Of a stretch of 64,000 nucleotides of DNA, positions 18,341 to 26,699 are shown one piece after another. A program made the position numbers and the translations under genes. The notes under the pieces were generated by a model. It was not told the origin of the DNA and ran no database searches. It saw only the letters and a list, made by a program, of their open reading frames with translations. The stretch covers positions 1,054,001-1,118,000 of the forward strand of contig NZ_CP151792.1 in NCBI RefSeq assembly GCF_038446525.1, written 5' to 3'. This DNA comes from Methanolobus sp. ZRKC5. GTDB lineage: Archaea; Halobacteriota; Methanosarcinia; Methanosarcinales; Methanosarcinaceae. How positions within the stretch are numbered: the stretch's first letter is position 1; each line of letters starts with the position of its first letter.

Positions 18341-19962
18341 GTAACTATTCAGCCTGACTGTTTTAATGATGCAAAAAACAATATACTATGGCTTCATTCT
18401 ATGTGTTAAAAAATATTCAGTAAAATATCATAAAAAACGTCTATCAATCTGAGGGGATTTGTATAGACCGCGAAGAAATACTTGCAGTTTATGAAGCTGG
18501 TCCAGAAGCAGTAGTAGAACTTGTAACTCGATTACTTGGGATAATTGAACATCAATCTCTCCAAATTGCACAACTTGAAGAGCGTGTCAGGCATTTGGAA
18601 GAAATGCTTGAAAAGAATAGTCGCAACAGTAGCAAACCACCTTCTACTGATTCTTATGCACGGAATAAACCAACCGTTAAAAGTCAAAGAAAAAAGACCA
18701 ATAAGCATGTAGGTGGTCAAAACGGTCATCCTGGTACTACATTAAGAATAAATGATGATCCGGATGAAGTTATTGTTCATCCTGTTAATCAATGCGTCAA
18801 TTGTGGGAGATCGTTAGCTTCTGTTCCCTCTAACTATGAAAGAAGACAGGTCTTTGACATTCCTCCTATAACTATCAATTGCATTGAACATCGTTGCGAG
18901 ATTAAAACATGTCCCAAATGTTCTCATGTAAACAAAGCTCTTTTTCCAGATGGTGTAACTCAGCCGACTCAATACGGTCATCGAGTTAAGTCATTTGCAG
19001 TTTATTTGCACACTTACCAATTACTTCCTTATCAGCGTGTTACCAAGTTGTTCTCTGATATTTTGGGATGCAAGATAAGTCCTGCTACTTTGGTGAACAC
19101 GGAACGTAGTTGTTTTGAGAAGCTTGGAGCTTTTGAAAATACAGTGAAACATCTCCTGAAAGAATCTCCTGTCATCAATCTGGATGAAACAGGAATGAGA
19201 ATAAATGCAGTTCGTAATTGGCTTCATGTGGCAGGTACAGACAAACTGACCTATTATTTTGCACATCGCAAAAGGGGCTCAGAAGCAATGGATGCTATGG
19301 GCATATTACCAGGTTACACTGGTGTTGCAACACATGATTTTTGGAAACCGTACAACAAATATGAATGTCAACATTCATTATGTAATGCACATTTATTACG
19401 AGAGTTAACTGGAGCTTCCGAAAACAGGGATCAACAGTGGCCAAAGATAATGAGTGATCTCTTGATATGCATTAAACATCATGTTGATAATGATCTTTTA
19501 GATACTGAGCTAATTCAAAGGTTCAGTGAGGATTATGATCACATAACTTGTTTAGGAGTGAATGAAAATCCTCCTGATCCGGAATCAAATGTGCGGTCTA
19601 AAAAACGAGGACGTAAGAAGCAGACCACGGTAAAGAATTTGCTGGATAGGTTTATTGGCCATAAAGAGGATATCTTACGATTTATGTACGACCAAAACGT
19701 TCCGTTTGATAACAATCAGGCTGAAAGAGATATCAGAATGACGAAAGTACAGCAGAAGATATCAGGTACTTTCCGCAGTGAACAGGGTGCAAAAAATTTC
19801 TGCCGTATAAGAGGATACGTGTCTACTGTTAATAAGAATTCTGAATCTGTTATCGATGCAATTAGTGCAATATTTTATGGCAATTCATTTGTTCCAAAGT
19901 TGCAGAATTGATCGTGGATGAAGAAATCAGCTTGGTGGAAGTGAGCTAGGCTGAATAGTTAC
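18341..19962 (+). mobile_element. IS66-family insertion sequence, ISBst12-like (copy 1)
   Basis: This 1622-bp element is bounded by GTAACTATTCAGCCT and its inverse. The 8-bp duplication AAAGATTG lies at 18333-18340 and again at 19963-19970; the last G of the right copy is also the first base of the MITE at 19970. It carries a single transposase gene without the accessory tnpA/tnpB of classical IS66, as in the ISBst12 subgroup. It differs from copy 2 at only about six bases seen by eye. Confidence 0.93.
18463..19911 (+). CDS. IS66-family transposase (copy 1)
   Basis: The conserved reading frame starts at an ATA codon (18463), five bases after GAGGGGA, and encodes 482 residues. The first canonical start is a TTG at 18595, which would give 438 residues and lose DREEILAVYEAGPEAVVELVTRLL, a segment typical of the family. 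After a leucine-rich helix comes NSSKPPSTD, then the zf-IS66 zinc finger (CVNC ... CPKC), then the DDE domain: first Asp in INLDETGM, second in GVATHDFWKPY followed by CNAHLLREL, and the Glu in FDNNQAERDIR. The motifs are intact. It should cut and paste this element, and perhaps the MITEs with the same ends. Confidence 0.92.
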   Translation: MDREEILAVYEAGPEAVVELVTRLLGIIEHQSLQIAQLEERVRHLEEMLEKNSRNSSKPPSTDSYARNKPTVKSQRKKTNKHVGGQNGHPGTTLRINDDPDEVIVHPVNQCVNCGRSLASVPSNYERRQVFDIPPITINCIEHRCEIKTCPKCSHVNKALFPDGVTQPTQYGHRVKSFAVYLHTYQLLPYQRVTKLFSDILGCKISPATLVNTERSCFEKLGAFENTVKHLLKESPVINLDETGMRINAVRNWLHVAGTDKLTYYFAHRKRGSEAMDAMGILPGYTGVATHDFWKPYNKYECQHSLCNAHLLRELTGASENRDQQWPKIMSDLLICIKHHVDNDLLDTELIQRFSEDYDHITCLGVNENPPDPESNVRSKKRGRKKQTTVKNLLDRFIGHKEDILRFMYDQNVPFDNNQAERDIRMTKVQQKISGTFRSEQGAKNFCRIRGYVSTVNKNSESVIDAISAIFYGNSFVPKLQN

Positions 19963-19969
19963 AAAGATT

Positions 19970-20163
19970 GTAACTATTCAGCCTGATAAAAACGCTATCA
20001 ATAACAATCTTGACAAAAAGTTGAAACGTAAATTTCATTAGGATCATTTATTTTGATTGTTGCTATTGATTGCTTTTTTGATTGTTAGATTGTTAGTGAG
20101 CAGACATCTCTATTTCGATGAAATCAGTACCAATAGGCAAATCGTGCCAGGCTGAATAGTTAC
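19970..20163 (+). mobile_element. 194-bp MITE (copy 3), abutting the IS66 copy
   Basis: It has the same ends as the other copies and is identical by eye to copy 4 (34661) in inverse orientation. Its original 8-bp duplication, AAAAGATT, survives to the right at 20164-20171; the left copy is now beyond the IS66 element, at 18332-18339. It ends nine bases from the stop codon of the ArlD/E-like gene. Confidence 0.92.
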
Positions 20164-20172
20164 AAAAGATTT

Positions 20173-23070
20173 TCATATTCCGTATATTTCAGATCCCTTT
20201 TTAACCTTCTCAATGTCTCGTTCGATGACAGAAAGCCTGTTCTTATCAACTTTCATACCTGCAAGGCTCTCGATGAACCAGATTGATTTAACATGATCAT
20301 CAGGTGTGAGCTTCCAGTCAGGTTTTTCCATATAGAAATCAATTCCATCGGCATAGTGGAGCAATTCCATTCTCACTTTTTCAGTTATCCATCCAAGCTC
20401 CTCATAGTATGAGAGTATGTCAGGAAGGTTATTGCGACCGACAAGTTCCATCAAAAACTCGAGCCACTCCATACAGAGTTTCATATTGCCTGAATTTTTG
20501 ATTATGTTAGAAAGGTGGACATTTTGCCCGAATCCCTTGTAACTCCTCGCGCCAAGTTTTTTCAATTCACTTTCCACATACTCTGTAGTAGAATTGATCT
20601 TTTCAAGCATTGCAGCATTCTTCTGCTCAGATTTCTGCCTGAACTCCTGGAACTCAGAAGAGATATTACCCATATTATCGATCAATGAAGATATCGACCT
20701 TGAAAATTCCATTGAAGTTGATTTTGCATCGTCACTCGATTTTTCCATGGAAGTTATACTTGAAGCAATTGTATCCAGCTTACCTGAAACTTCATCGATA
20801 CGGGAAAATTTTGATTCATTTTCCTGTAAGGATTCATGCAATTGAGCAAGAAGTGCAGTATAAGAATTCACAAGTCCGGAAATATCATCCTCCATCCGGG
20901 ACAGATCAGAACTAACAGACGAATTGCCAGATTCTATTGCAACAAGAGTTGATTCAAAATCACTAAGCTTCTGAGCAACTATTCCAATATTAGATTCAAG
21001 TTCACCGACTTTCCCATTGTCCTGAGACAGAATCTCTTCATTAGCTTTTACAAGAGAAGATAAGGTCATATCCATACCTGAAAATTTACTTGAAAAGGTT
21101 TCTACTTCAGCACGGATAGAGCTAACTTGTAAACCCATGTCCCCAATATTGTCTTTTAAAATGTTGATATCGTTTTCTATCTCACCATACCTCTCATCTG
21201 CAACCTTCATACCATTTGGTTCTACTGAAAAAACCTCTGGTTGCGATTCAATTCCAAAAGAAGGAACATTAGGCTCAATATGAGAAACTAATTTCTCAAT
21301 AGACAATACAGGTTCATCCTGATGCCTTACAATTTCATCTGCTATGACCATCTCAGGGTTACTATCCGGCAGTATCACCGAATCAGGAAAAACATCATTA
21401 CCTACATCATTATCCACACCACTGACTACGAAATCAACAACCGGTGTGAATTTTACAAGCTCAGAATCAACACCTAAAAACCCAGGATCATCAGCCGGAA
21501 CTGTGCCCAGAACATTATCAGAGGAAACAACTTCATCAATGGAATATTTATCATCCATTTCCATAATCGGATCATCTATGGGAGTTATTTTCCTGATATT
21601 CTCAACTGGTGCACGCCCCACTTCAACCTCAAAAGGATTTACCTGCGCATTATCCGTTGCTTTCTTTAAAGGTTCTGCAGGCGAAGAAAAGGAAGTAGCA
21701 GGAGAGGAAATGAAAGGATTGACGGAACTAACTGATTCATTTTCAAATGGTGACTGAGGTGAGGATGGATCATCAGGACCATTATAATAAGACTCATCTG
21801 ATGTTGTATCTCCCTTCATATCCTCCATTCTTTCAATAAGACTCTTCCCTTTTGTCAGGTTTTTAATAAACCCTCTGGCAACTACAGATATTTCTTCAAT
21901 GTTTTTCTTAAATGCAGCTACATTAACAGGGGACTTAGTTGATCCCTTCATGCCAGAATTATCATTTGGAGAAAATTGTTCATTACTGTGTAAATGTTCG
22001 CCAAATGGATTGGCCCCTATAATGGGACTGCCACCAAATGGGCTGGCTTCAACAATAGAAGTAGGTTCAAATGGATTTACACTAGCTACATGACCACCAT
22101 CGAATGGATTGGAAACGGCTGCAGGGCTACCACCAAAAGGAGGAGATTCAGCAACAGGACTAGGGTCGAATGGATTGGAAACAACTGAAGGACTACCACC
22201 TAAAGGAGGAGAGTCAGTAGCCGGAGTAGGTTCAAATGGGTTGGAAACAGCGGCAGGACTACCACCAAAAGGAGGAGAGTTAACAACCGGAGTAGGTTCA
22301 AATGGGTTGGAAACAGCAGTAGGACTACCAGCAAAAGGAGGAGAGTTAACAACCGGAGTAGGATCGAATGGATTGGAAGCAACTGCAGGATTGGCACCAT
22401 TAGCAAGAGCAGTAGCAAATTGATCAGGAACAGCCAAATTTCCATCGGATGGTACTAATGAGGGAAAAGAAGGAGGAGCATTTTGTTCAGACTCCTGTAA
22501 ATTTGGCACCGATGTCTCAAGACCCTCTAAATGCTCTGTGCTGGTATTTTCAGGAGTGAATAGCTCAAATAGTGGAGGAGGAGAGCGCTTGTTATCAAAA
22601 TCACGTGAATTAGCAGCAGTAGCCACAGAATGATCTGTATTCATGCCGGAAAGCTCAGGATTAAACAACGATTTAGAAATATCAGAAGCAATATTTTCTT
22701 TTTCATCTGATATGCCAGAAATGTTGGGAGTGTTCATGAATGGAGGTAAAGCAGATGGTAAAGAAATATTTTCTAAATTTAATTTTGTACCCTCACTCTT
22801 AATTTGGCCCAAAGCAGATAAATCGGGTAAATCTCCAAATGGAGTACTTGCCTCTGGAATCAAACCTGCCCCTACATCAGAAATGGGCTCATGAACCTCG
22901 ATTTTTGCCTCTTCCATTGGAATATCAGCAAAAGCACTTGCTAATATATCAGGAATTTGTGGAGTTGAGCTCTTTTTTTTCTCAGAAACATCTGGTGACA
23001 TCTCTACCTCATCAACTACAGATGACATAATCTCTGCTATTTTTTTATTCTCCCAGGGAAGTTCACTCAT
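20173..23070 (-). CDS. large ArlD/E (FlaD/E)-like archaellum accessory protein with NPF/Pro-rich repeats
   Basis: This protein of 965 residues has no signal peptide or membrane span. The N-terminal 220 residues are acidic and low in complexity. About residues 225-360 hold a proline-rich repeat of 20-22 residues (NPFxPTPVVxSPPFGGSPxAVS), and at least nine NPF tripeptides occur up to about residue 490. A coiled coil follows (about 625-845, heptad-like, starting ERYGEIENDINILKDNI). The last 120 residues form an Arch_fla_DE-type domain: KLCMEWLEFLMELVGRNNLPDILSYYEELGWITEKVRMELLHYADGI. ArlC/D/E proteins form the ring that links the archaellum motor to chemotaxis through CheF. Usual ArlD/E proteins are about 150-400 residues, so this one is exceptionally long. 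No arl operon is present. I prefer the ATG at 23068-23070 over a TTG three codons upstream. Confidence 0.8.
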   Translation of the reverse strand: MSELPWENKKIAEIMSSVVDEVEMSPDVSEKKKSSTPQIPDILASAFADIPMEEAKIEVHEPISDVGAGLIPEASTPFGDLPDLSALGQIKSEGTKLNLENISLPSALPPFMNTPNISGISDEKENIASDISKSLFNPELSGMNTDHSVATAANSRDFDNKRSPPPLFELFTPENTSTEHLEGLETSVPNLQESEQNAPPSFPSLVPSDGNLAVPDQFATALANGANPAVASNPFDPTPVVNSPPFAGSPTAVSNPFEPTPVVNSPPFGGSPAAVSNPFEPTPATDSPPLGGSPSVVSNPFDPSPVAESPPFGGSPAAVSNPFDGGHVASVNPFEPTSIVEASPFGGSPIIGANPFGEHLHSNEQFSPNDNSGMKGSTKSPVNVAAFKKNIEEISVVARGFIKNLTKGKSLIERMEDMKGDTTSDESYYNGPDDPSSPQSPFENESVSSVNPFISSPATSFSSPAEPLKKATDNAQVNPFEVEVGRAPVENIRKITPIDDPIMEMDDKYSIDEVVSSDNVLGTVPADDPGFLGVDSELVKFTPVVDFVVSGVDNDVGNDVFPDSVILPDSNPEMVIADEIVRHQDEPVLSIEKLVSHIEPNVPSFGIESQPEVFSVEPNGMKVADERYGEIENDINILKDNIGDMGLQVSSIRAEVETFSSKFSGMDMTLSSLVKANEEILSQDNGKVGELESNIGIVAQKLSDFESTLVAIESGNSSVSSDLSRMEDDISGLVNSYTALLAQLHESLQENESKFSRIDEVSGKLDTIASSITSMEKSSDDAKSTSMEFSRSISSLIDNMGNISSEFQEFRQKSEQKNAAMLEKINSTTEYVESELKKLGARSYKGFGQNVHLSNIIKNSGNMKLCMEWLEFLMELVGRNNLPDILSYYEELGWITEKVRMELLHYADGIDFYMEKPDWKLTPDDHVKSIWFIESLAGMKVDKNRLSVIERDIEKVKKGSEIYGI
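22005..22395 (-). repeat. in-gene tandem repeat, about 60-66 bp unit
   Basis: About six units of 60-66 bases encode the NPF-x-PTP...SPPFGGSP repeat of the ArlD/E-like protein. Unit-to-unit similarity is high at DNA level (GGTTCAAATGGGTTGGAAACAG and AAAGGAGGAGAG recur on the plus strand), suggesting expansion by slippage or recombination. Opposite-strand open frames here are by-products of the repeat. Confidence 0.85.
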
Positions 23071-23373
23071 ATAAACCAACTATTGATCAAAAAGTATTAT
23101 TATAATCTCACGAATATTATATGCGCGATATTTATATAAAAGTTGCTCTTGACAGAAATAATATTATTAAAATGTAACTCTTTGATCCAATAACAAAAGA
23201 GTCTCAAAAAGAGTTTAGGCGAACGGGAATGATTGAGGGAATGGACGAGAGATGAAGAATGAAATTTGTGCTTAATTTAATTTGCTTTGAGTTTGTACGC
23301 CTTAAATGTGCATTGTTGATAATTATATATAAACAGTTTGTATTATTTCAAGCAGAATAATATATATTAAAAT
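23071..23373 (-). promoter_or_regulatory. upstream region of the ArlD/E-like gene with TATA-like element
   Basis: On the minus strand TTTATATAAA (23131-23140) lies about 60 bases before the start codon and is a plausible promoter. An inverted repeat CTCTT/AAGAG occurs near 23179-23203. The rest, up to the IS66 copy 2 at 23374, shows no gene. Confidence 0.45.
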
Positions 23374-24995
23374 GTAACTATTCAGCCTAACTGTTTTAAT
23401 GATGCAAAAAACAATATACTATGGCTTCATTCTATGTGTTAAAAAATATTCAGTAAAATATCATAAAAAACGTCTATCAATCTGAGGGGATTTGTATAGA
23501 CCGCGAAGAAATACTTGCAGTTTATGAAGCTGGTCCAGAAGCAGTAGTAGAACTTGTAACTCGATTACTTGGGATAATTGAACATCAATCTCTCCAAATT
23601 GCACAACTTGAAGAGCGTGTCAGGCATTTGGAAGAAATGCTTGAAAAGAATAGTCGCAACAGTAGCAAACCACCTTCTACTGATTCTTATGCACGGAATA
23701 AACCAACCCTTAAAAGTCAAAGAAAAAAGACCAATAAGCATGTAGGTGGTCAAAACGGTCATCCTGGTACTACATTAAGAATAAATGATGATCCGGATGA
23801 AGTTATTGTTCATCCTGTTAATCAATGCGTCAATTGTGGGAGATCGTTAGCTTCTGTTCCCTCTAACTATGAAAGAAGACAGGTCTTTGACATTCCTCCT
23901 ATAACTATCAATTGCATTGAACATCGTTGCGAGATTAAAACATGTCCCAAATGTTCTCATGTAAACAAAGCTCTTTTTCCAGATGGTGTAACTCAGCCGA
24001 CTCAATACGGTCATCGAGTTAAGTCATTTGCAGTTTATTTGCACACTTACCAATTACTTCCTTATCAGCGTGTTACCAAGTTGTTCTCTGATATTTTGGG
24101 ATGCAAGATAAGTCCTGCTACTTTGGTGAACACGGAACGTAGTTGTTTTGAGAAGCTTGGAGCTTTTGAAAATACAGTGAAACATCTCCTGAAAGAATCT
24201 CCTGTCATCAATCTGGATGAAACAGGAATGAGAATAAATGCAGTTCGTAATTGGCTTCATGTGGCAGGTACAGACAAACTGACCTATTATTTTGCACATC
24301 GCAAAAGGGGCTCAGAAGCAATGGATGCTATGGGCATATTACCAGGTTACACTGGTGTTGCAACACATGATTTTTGGAAACCGTACAACAAATATGAATG
24401 TCAACATTCATTATGTAATGCACATTTATTACGAGAGTTAACTGGAGCTTCCGAAAACAGTGATCAACAGTGGCCAAAGATAATGAGTGATCTCTTGATA
24501 TGCATTAAACATCATGTTGATAATGATCTTTTAGATACTGAGCTAATTCAAAGGTTCAGTGAGGATTATGATCACATAACTTGTTTAGGAGTGAATGAAA
24601 ATCCTCCTGATCCGGAATCAAATGTGCGGTCTAAAAAACGAGGACGTAAGAAGCAGACCACGGTAAAGAATTTGCTGGATAGGTTTATTGGCCATAAAGA
24701 GGATATCTTGCGATTTATGTACGACCAAAACGTTCCGTTTGATAACAATCAGGCTGAAAGAGATATCAGAATGACGAAAGTACAGCAGAAGATATCAGGT
24801 ACTTTCCGCAGTAAACAGGGTGCAAAAAATTTCTGCCGTATAAGAGGATACGTGTCTACTGTTAATAAGAATTCTGAATCTGTTATCGATGCAATTAGTG
24901 CAATATTTTATGGCAATTCATTTGTTCCAAAGTTGCAGAATTAATCGTGGATGAAGAAATCAGCTTGGTGGAAGTGAGCTAGGCTGAATAGTTAC
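23374..24995 (+). mobile_element. IS66-family insertion sequence, ISBst12-like (copy 2)
   Basis: This 1622-bp element is in the same orientation as copy 1 and nearly identical to it. Perfect 8-bp duplications, ATTAAAAT, flank it at 23366-23373 and 24996-25003. It sits about 300 bases upstream of the ArlD/E-like gene. Confidence 0.95.
23496..24944 (+). CDS. IS66-family transposase (copy 2)
   Basis: This is the same 482-residue frame as in copy 1, again with GAGGGGA before an ATA codon (23496) and a first canonical start only at TTG 23628. It differs from copy 1 at three residues seen by eye: Leu for Val in NKPTxKSQ, Ser for Arg in ASENxDQQW, and Lys for Glu in TFRSxQGAK. The stop is TAA rather than TGA. 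The zinc finger and DDE residues are intact. Confidence 0.92.
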   Translation: MDREEILAVYEAGPEAVVELVTRLLGIIEHQSLQIAQLEERVRHLEEMLEKNSRNSSKPPSTDSYARNKPTLKSQRKKTNKHVGGQNGHPGTTLRINDDPDEVIVHPVNQCVNCGRSLASVPSNYERRQVFDIPPITINCIEHRCEIKTCPKCSHVNKALFPDGVTQPTQYGHRVKSFAVYLHTYQLLPYQRVTKLFSDILGCKISPATLVNTERSCFEKLGAFENTVKHLLKESPVINLDETGMRINAVRNWLHVAGTDKLTYYFAHRKRGSEAMDAMGILPGYTGVATHDFWKPYNKYECQHSLCNAHLLRELTGASENSDQQWPKIMSDLLICIKHHVDNDLLDTELIQRFSEDYDHITCLGVNENPPDPESNVRSKKRGRKKQTTVKNLLDRFIGHKEDILRFMYDQNVPFDNNQAERDIRMTKVQQKISGTFRSKQGAKNFCRIRGYVSTVNKNSESVIDAISAIFYGNSFVPKLQN

Positions 24996-25120
24996 ATTAA
25001 AATTACAATGAAACCGATAGCATCTACCATAACATAGAAATGAAATATAATAAAAAAATATAAACTTTTAAATGTATAACTATGCAAATTAATAGCATAC
25101 AAATAAAGGTCAAACCCGTG

Positions 25121-26296
25121 TCAAATTTCTAAATTCGTAACTCTGGCATTTTCCATAGATTTTTTAACAAGTTCATCAATATCAATTTTTTCCTCTTCCA
25201 TAAGAAGAGAGTCAAAACCAGCTTTTACCTCAGGGTACATTGGAACTGCTGCACAACTTCCTGCAGGCTGGATGGATATGTCAAAAGTACCTATATTCCT
25301 TGCAATATCAATGATCTCATTTTTATCAAGACCTATCAAAGGATGATATATAGGAAGACAAAGTCCGTGAATTTCAGCATGCATATTAGCTGCAGTCTGG
25401 GAAGCTACCTGGCCAAGAGATGAACCGGTAATTATGCCTGAAGCACCTTCTTTTTTCATTACTTCAGCAGCTATCCTGTACATGGTCCTCTTACATAGAA
25501 GACATGTTTTGTTCCTGGAACACTTGTCTATAAAAATCCCGAGATTAGAACCGTTTGGAACCTCATATACCTTGAACGGATGACTTGGACACCATTCCTG
25601 AAGCGCTTTTATGCAATCCATTGTGCGCTTATGAGCAGGGTCTTCATTGTAGGGAGAATTATTACAATAAACATGCACTATCTCCACACCCCTTTTCATT
25701 AAAAGCCAGGTGGAAACCGGAGAATCAATACCTCCTGAGATAAGAGAGACCATTTTACCCTGAGTACCCATAGGAAGTCCACCCACACCTTTCACGGCTT
25801 CTGTGAAAACATATGCTTTGCTCTGGCGCATTTCCACGAAAATTTCCCTGTCAGGATTTGAGAGATCCACAGAAGGTGTAATGCCTTTTGATTCGAGCAT
25901 ACTCCATACTGCATCGCCGCATCCCATCCCAATATCACGTGACGAAAAACTATGGTTTCCCGTACGTCTGGCCCTGATTGCAAATGACTGGCCTTCAATA
26001 ACAAAACTATCAGCAAGTTTTGCACACAATGCACCTGCAGACTCAATGGTAGCATCAGCCACCTGTGCAAAAGAAGTAGAAACCACTCCAAAAACATCCG
26101 CTGCTGCCTTTGCAGCTCGCGTATCATCAGTTTCAATGAAAATTCTTCCCCATTCGCGCATTATGCGGGAATACGGGATACCGCGATGTTCCAGCATTGC
26201 TGAGATATTGTTCACCAAAGTCTTCTCATACCAGTTACGAACACCTGTGCTCTTTAAGGCAAGTTCACCATACCTTACAATGATTATGTTTCCCAT
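25121..26296 (-). CDS. thiI: tRNA 4-thiouridine synthase ThiI
   Basis: This 391-residue enzyme adenylates and thiolates U8 of tRNA. It has the N-terminal ferredoxin-like and THUMP region (about 1-165) that binds tRNA, then the PP-loop SGGIDSP (187-193) that binds ATP. CLLC is at 265-268; in Methanococcus maripaludis ThiI a CxxC at the same place is needed for sulfur transfer. There is no C-terminal rhodanese domain, as in other archaeal ThiI. The ATG start at 26294-26296 begins MGNIIIVRYGELALKS, a typical start. It is the last gene of a minus-strand run with acylphosphatase and thrS. Confidence 0.95.
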   Translation of the reverse strand: MGNIIIVRYGELALKSTGVRNWYEKTLVNNISAMLEHRGIPYSRIMREWGRIFIETDDTRAAKAAADVFGVVSTSFAQVADATIESAGALCAKLADSFVIEGQSFAIRARRTGNHSFSSRDIGMGCGDAVWSMLESKGITPSVDLSNPDREIFVEMRQSKAYVFTEAVKGVGGLPMGTQGKMVSLISGGIDSPVSTWLLMKRGVEIVHVYCNNSPYNEDPAHKRTMDCIKALQEWCPSHPFKVYEVPNGSNLGIFIDKCSRNKTCLLCKRTMYRIAAEVMKKEGASGIITGSSLGQVASQTAANMHAEIHGLCLPIYHPLIGLDKNEIIDIARNIGTFDISIQPAGSCAAVPMYPEVKAGFDSLLMEEEKIDIDELVKKSMENARVTNLEI

Positions 26297-26373
26297 TAAT
26301 AAAGAATCAGTAATAGGACTATTAAAGTTAATCGGAGAAAGTCATCTCAAAATAAGAAGACAGTAGATTGACC

Positions 26374-26682
26374 TTACCTTTTAATATCGAAATCTGAATA
26401 TTCTGAAGAAAATGAAGACCATGATATGTCCAAATCATCAACTCTGGCTAAAGCCGGACCTATATCCAAATAATTTATCAATTTTTGAATAGAGGGGGTT
26501 TTCCCCTCAGCAAAAACCTTGACCCTGCCATCTGGCAGATTCTGTGCAAAACCTGTAAGACCAAGTTTTTTGGCATTTTCCATGGTGAATTTACGGAAAT
26601 AAACACCCTGAACTTTCCCTTTAACAAGTATGATTGCAGAGGAAAATTCCTCTGCGTAGGATTTGTCGTCCTGCATACCCAT
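26374..26682 (-). CDS. acyP: acylphosphatase
   Basis: This 102-residue enzyme hydrolyses carboxyl-phosphate anhydrides. The core is about 88 residues: VKGKVQGVYFRKFTMENAKKLGLTGFAQNLPDGRVKVFAEG. The catalytic Arg is near residue 30 and the Asn near residue 48. A short extra N-terminal segment (MGMQDDKSYAEEFSS) precedes it, and a start at the second Met is possible. It lies 17 bases downstream of thrS. Confidence 0.93.
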   Translation of the reverse strand: MGMQDDKSYAEEFSSAIILVKGKVQGVYFRKFTMENAKKLGLTGFAQNLPDGRVKVFAEGKTPSIQKLINYLDIGPALARVDDLDISWSSFSSEYSDFDIKR

Positions 26683-26699
26683 TTATTTGTATGAAAGGC

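Noticed and set aside
22109-22423. Repetitive open frames on the plus strand within the NPF repeat
   Set aside because: They arise from the 60-66 bp repeat of the ArlD/E-like gene read backwards; composition is artificial and there is no start signal.
18341-24995. Composite transposon: two same-strand IS66 copies flanking the ArlD/E-like gene
   Set aside because: Each IS copy has its own, different 8-bp target duplication (AAAGATTG and ATTAAAAT), which shows two independent insertions rather than one composite move.
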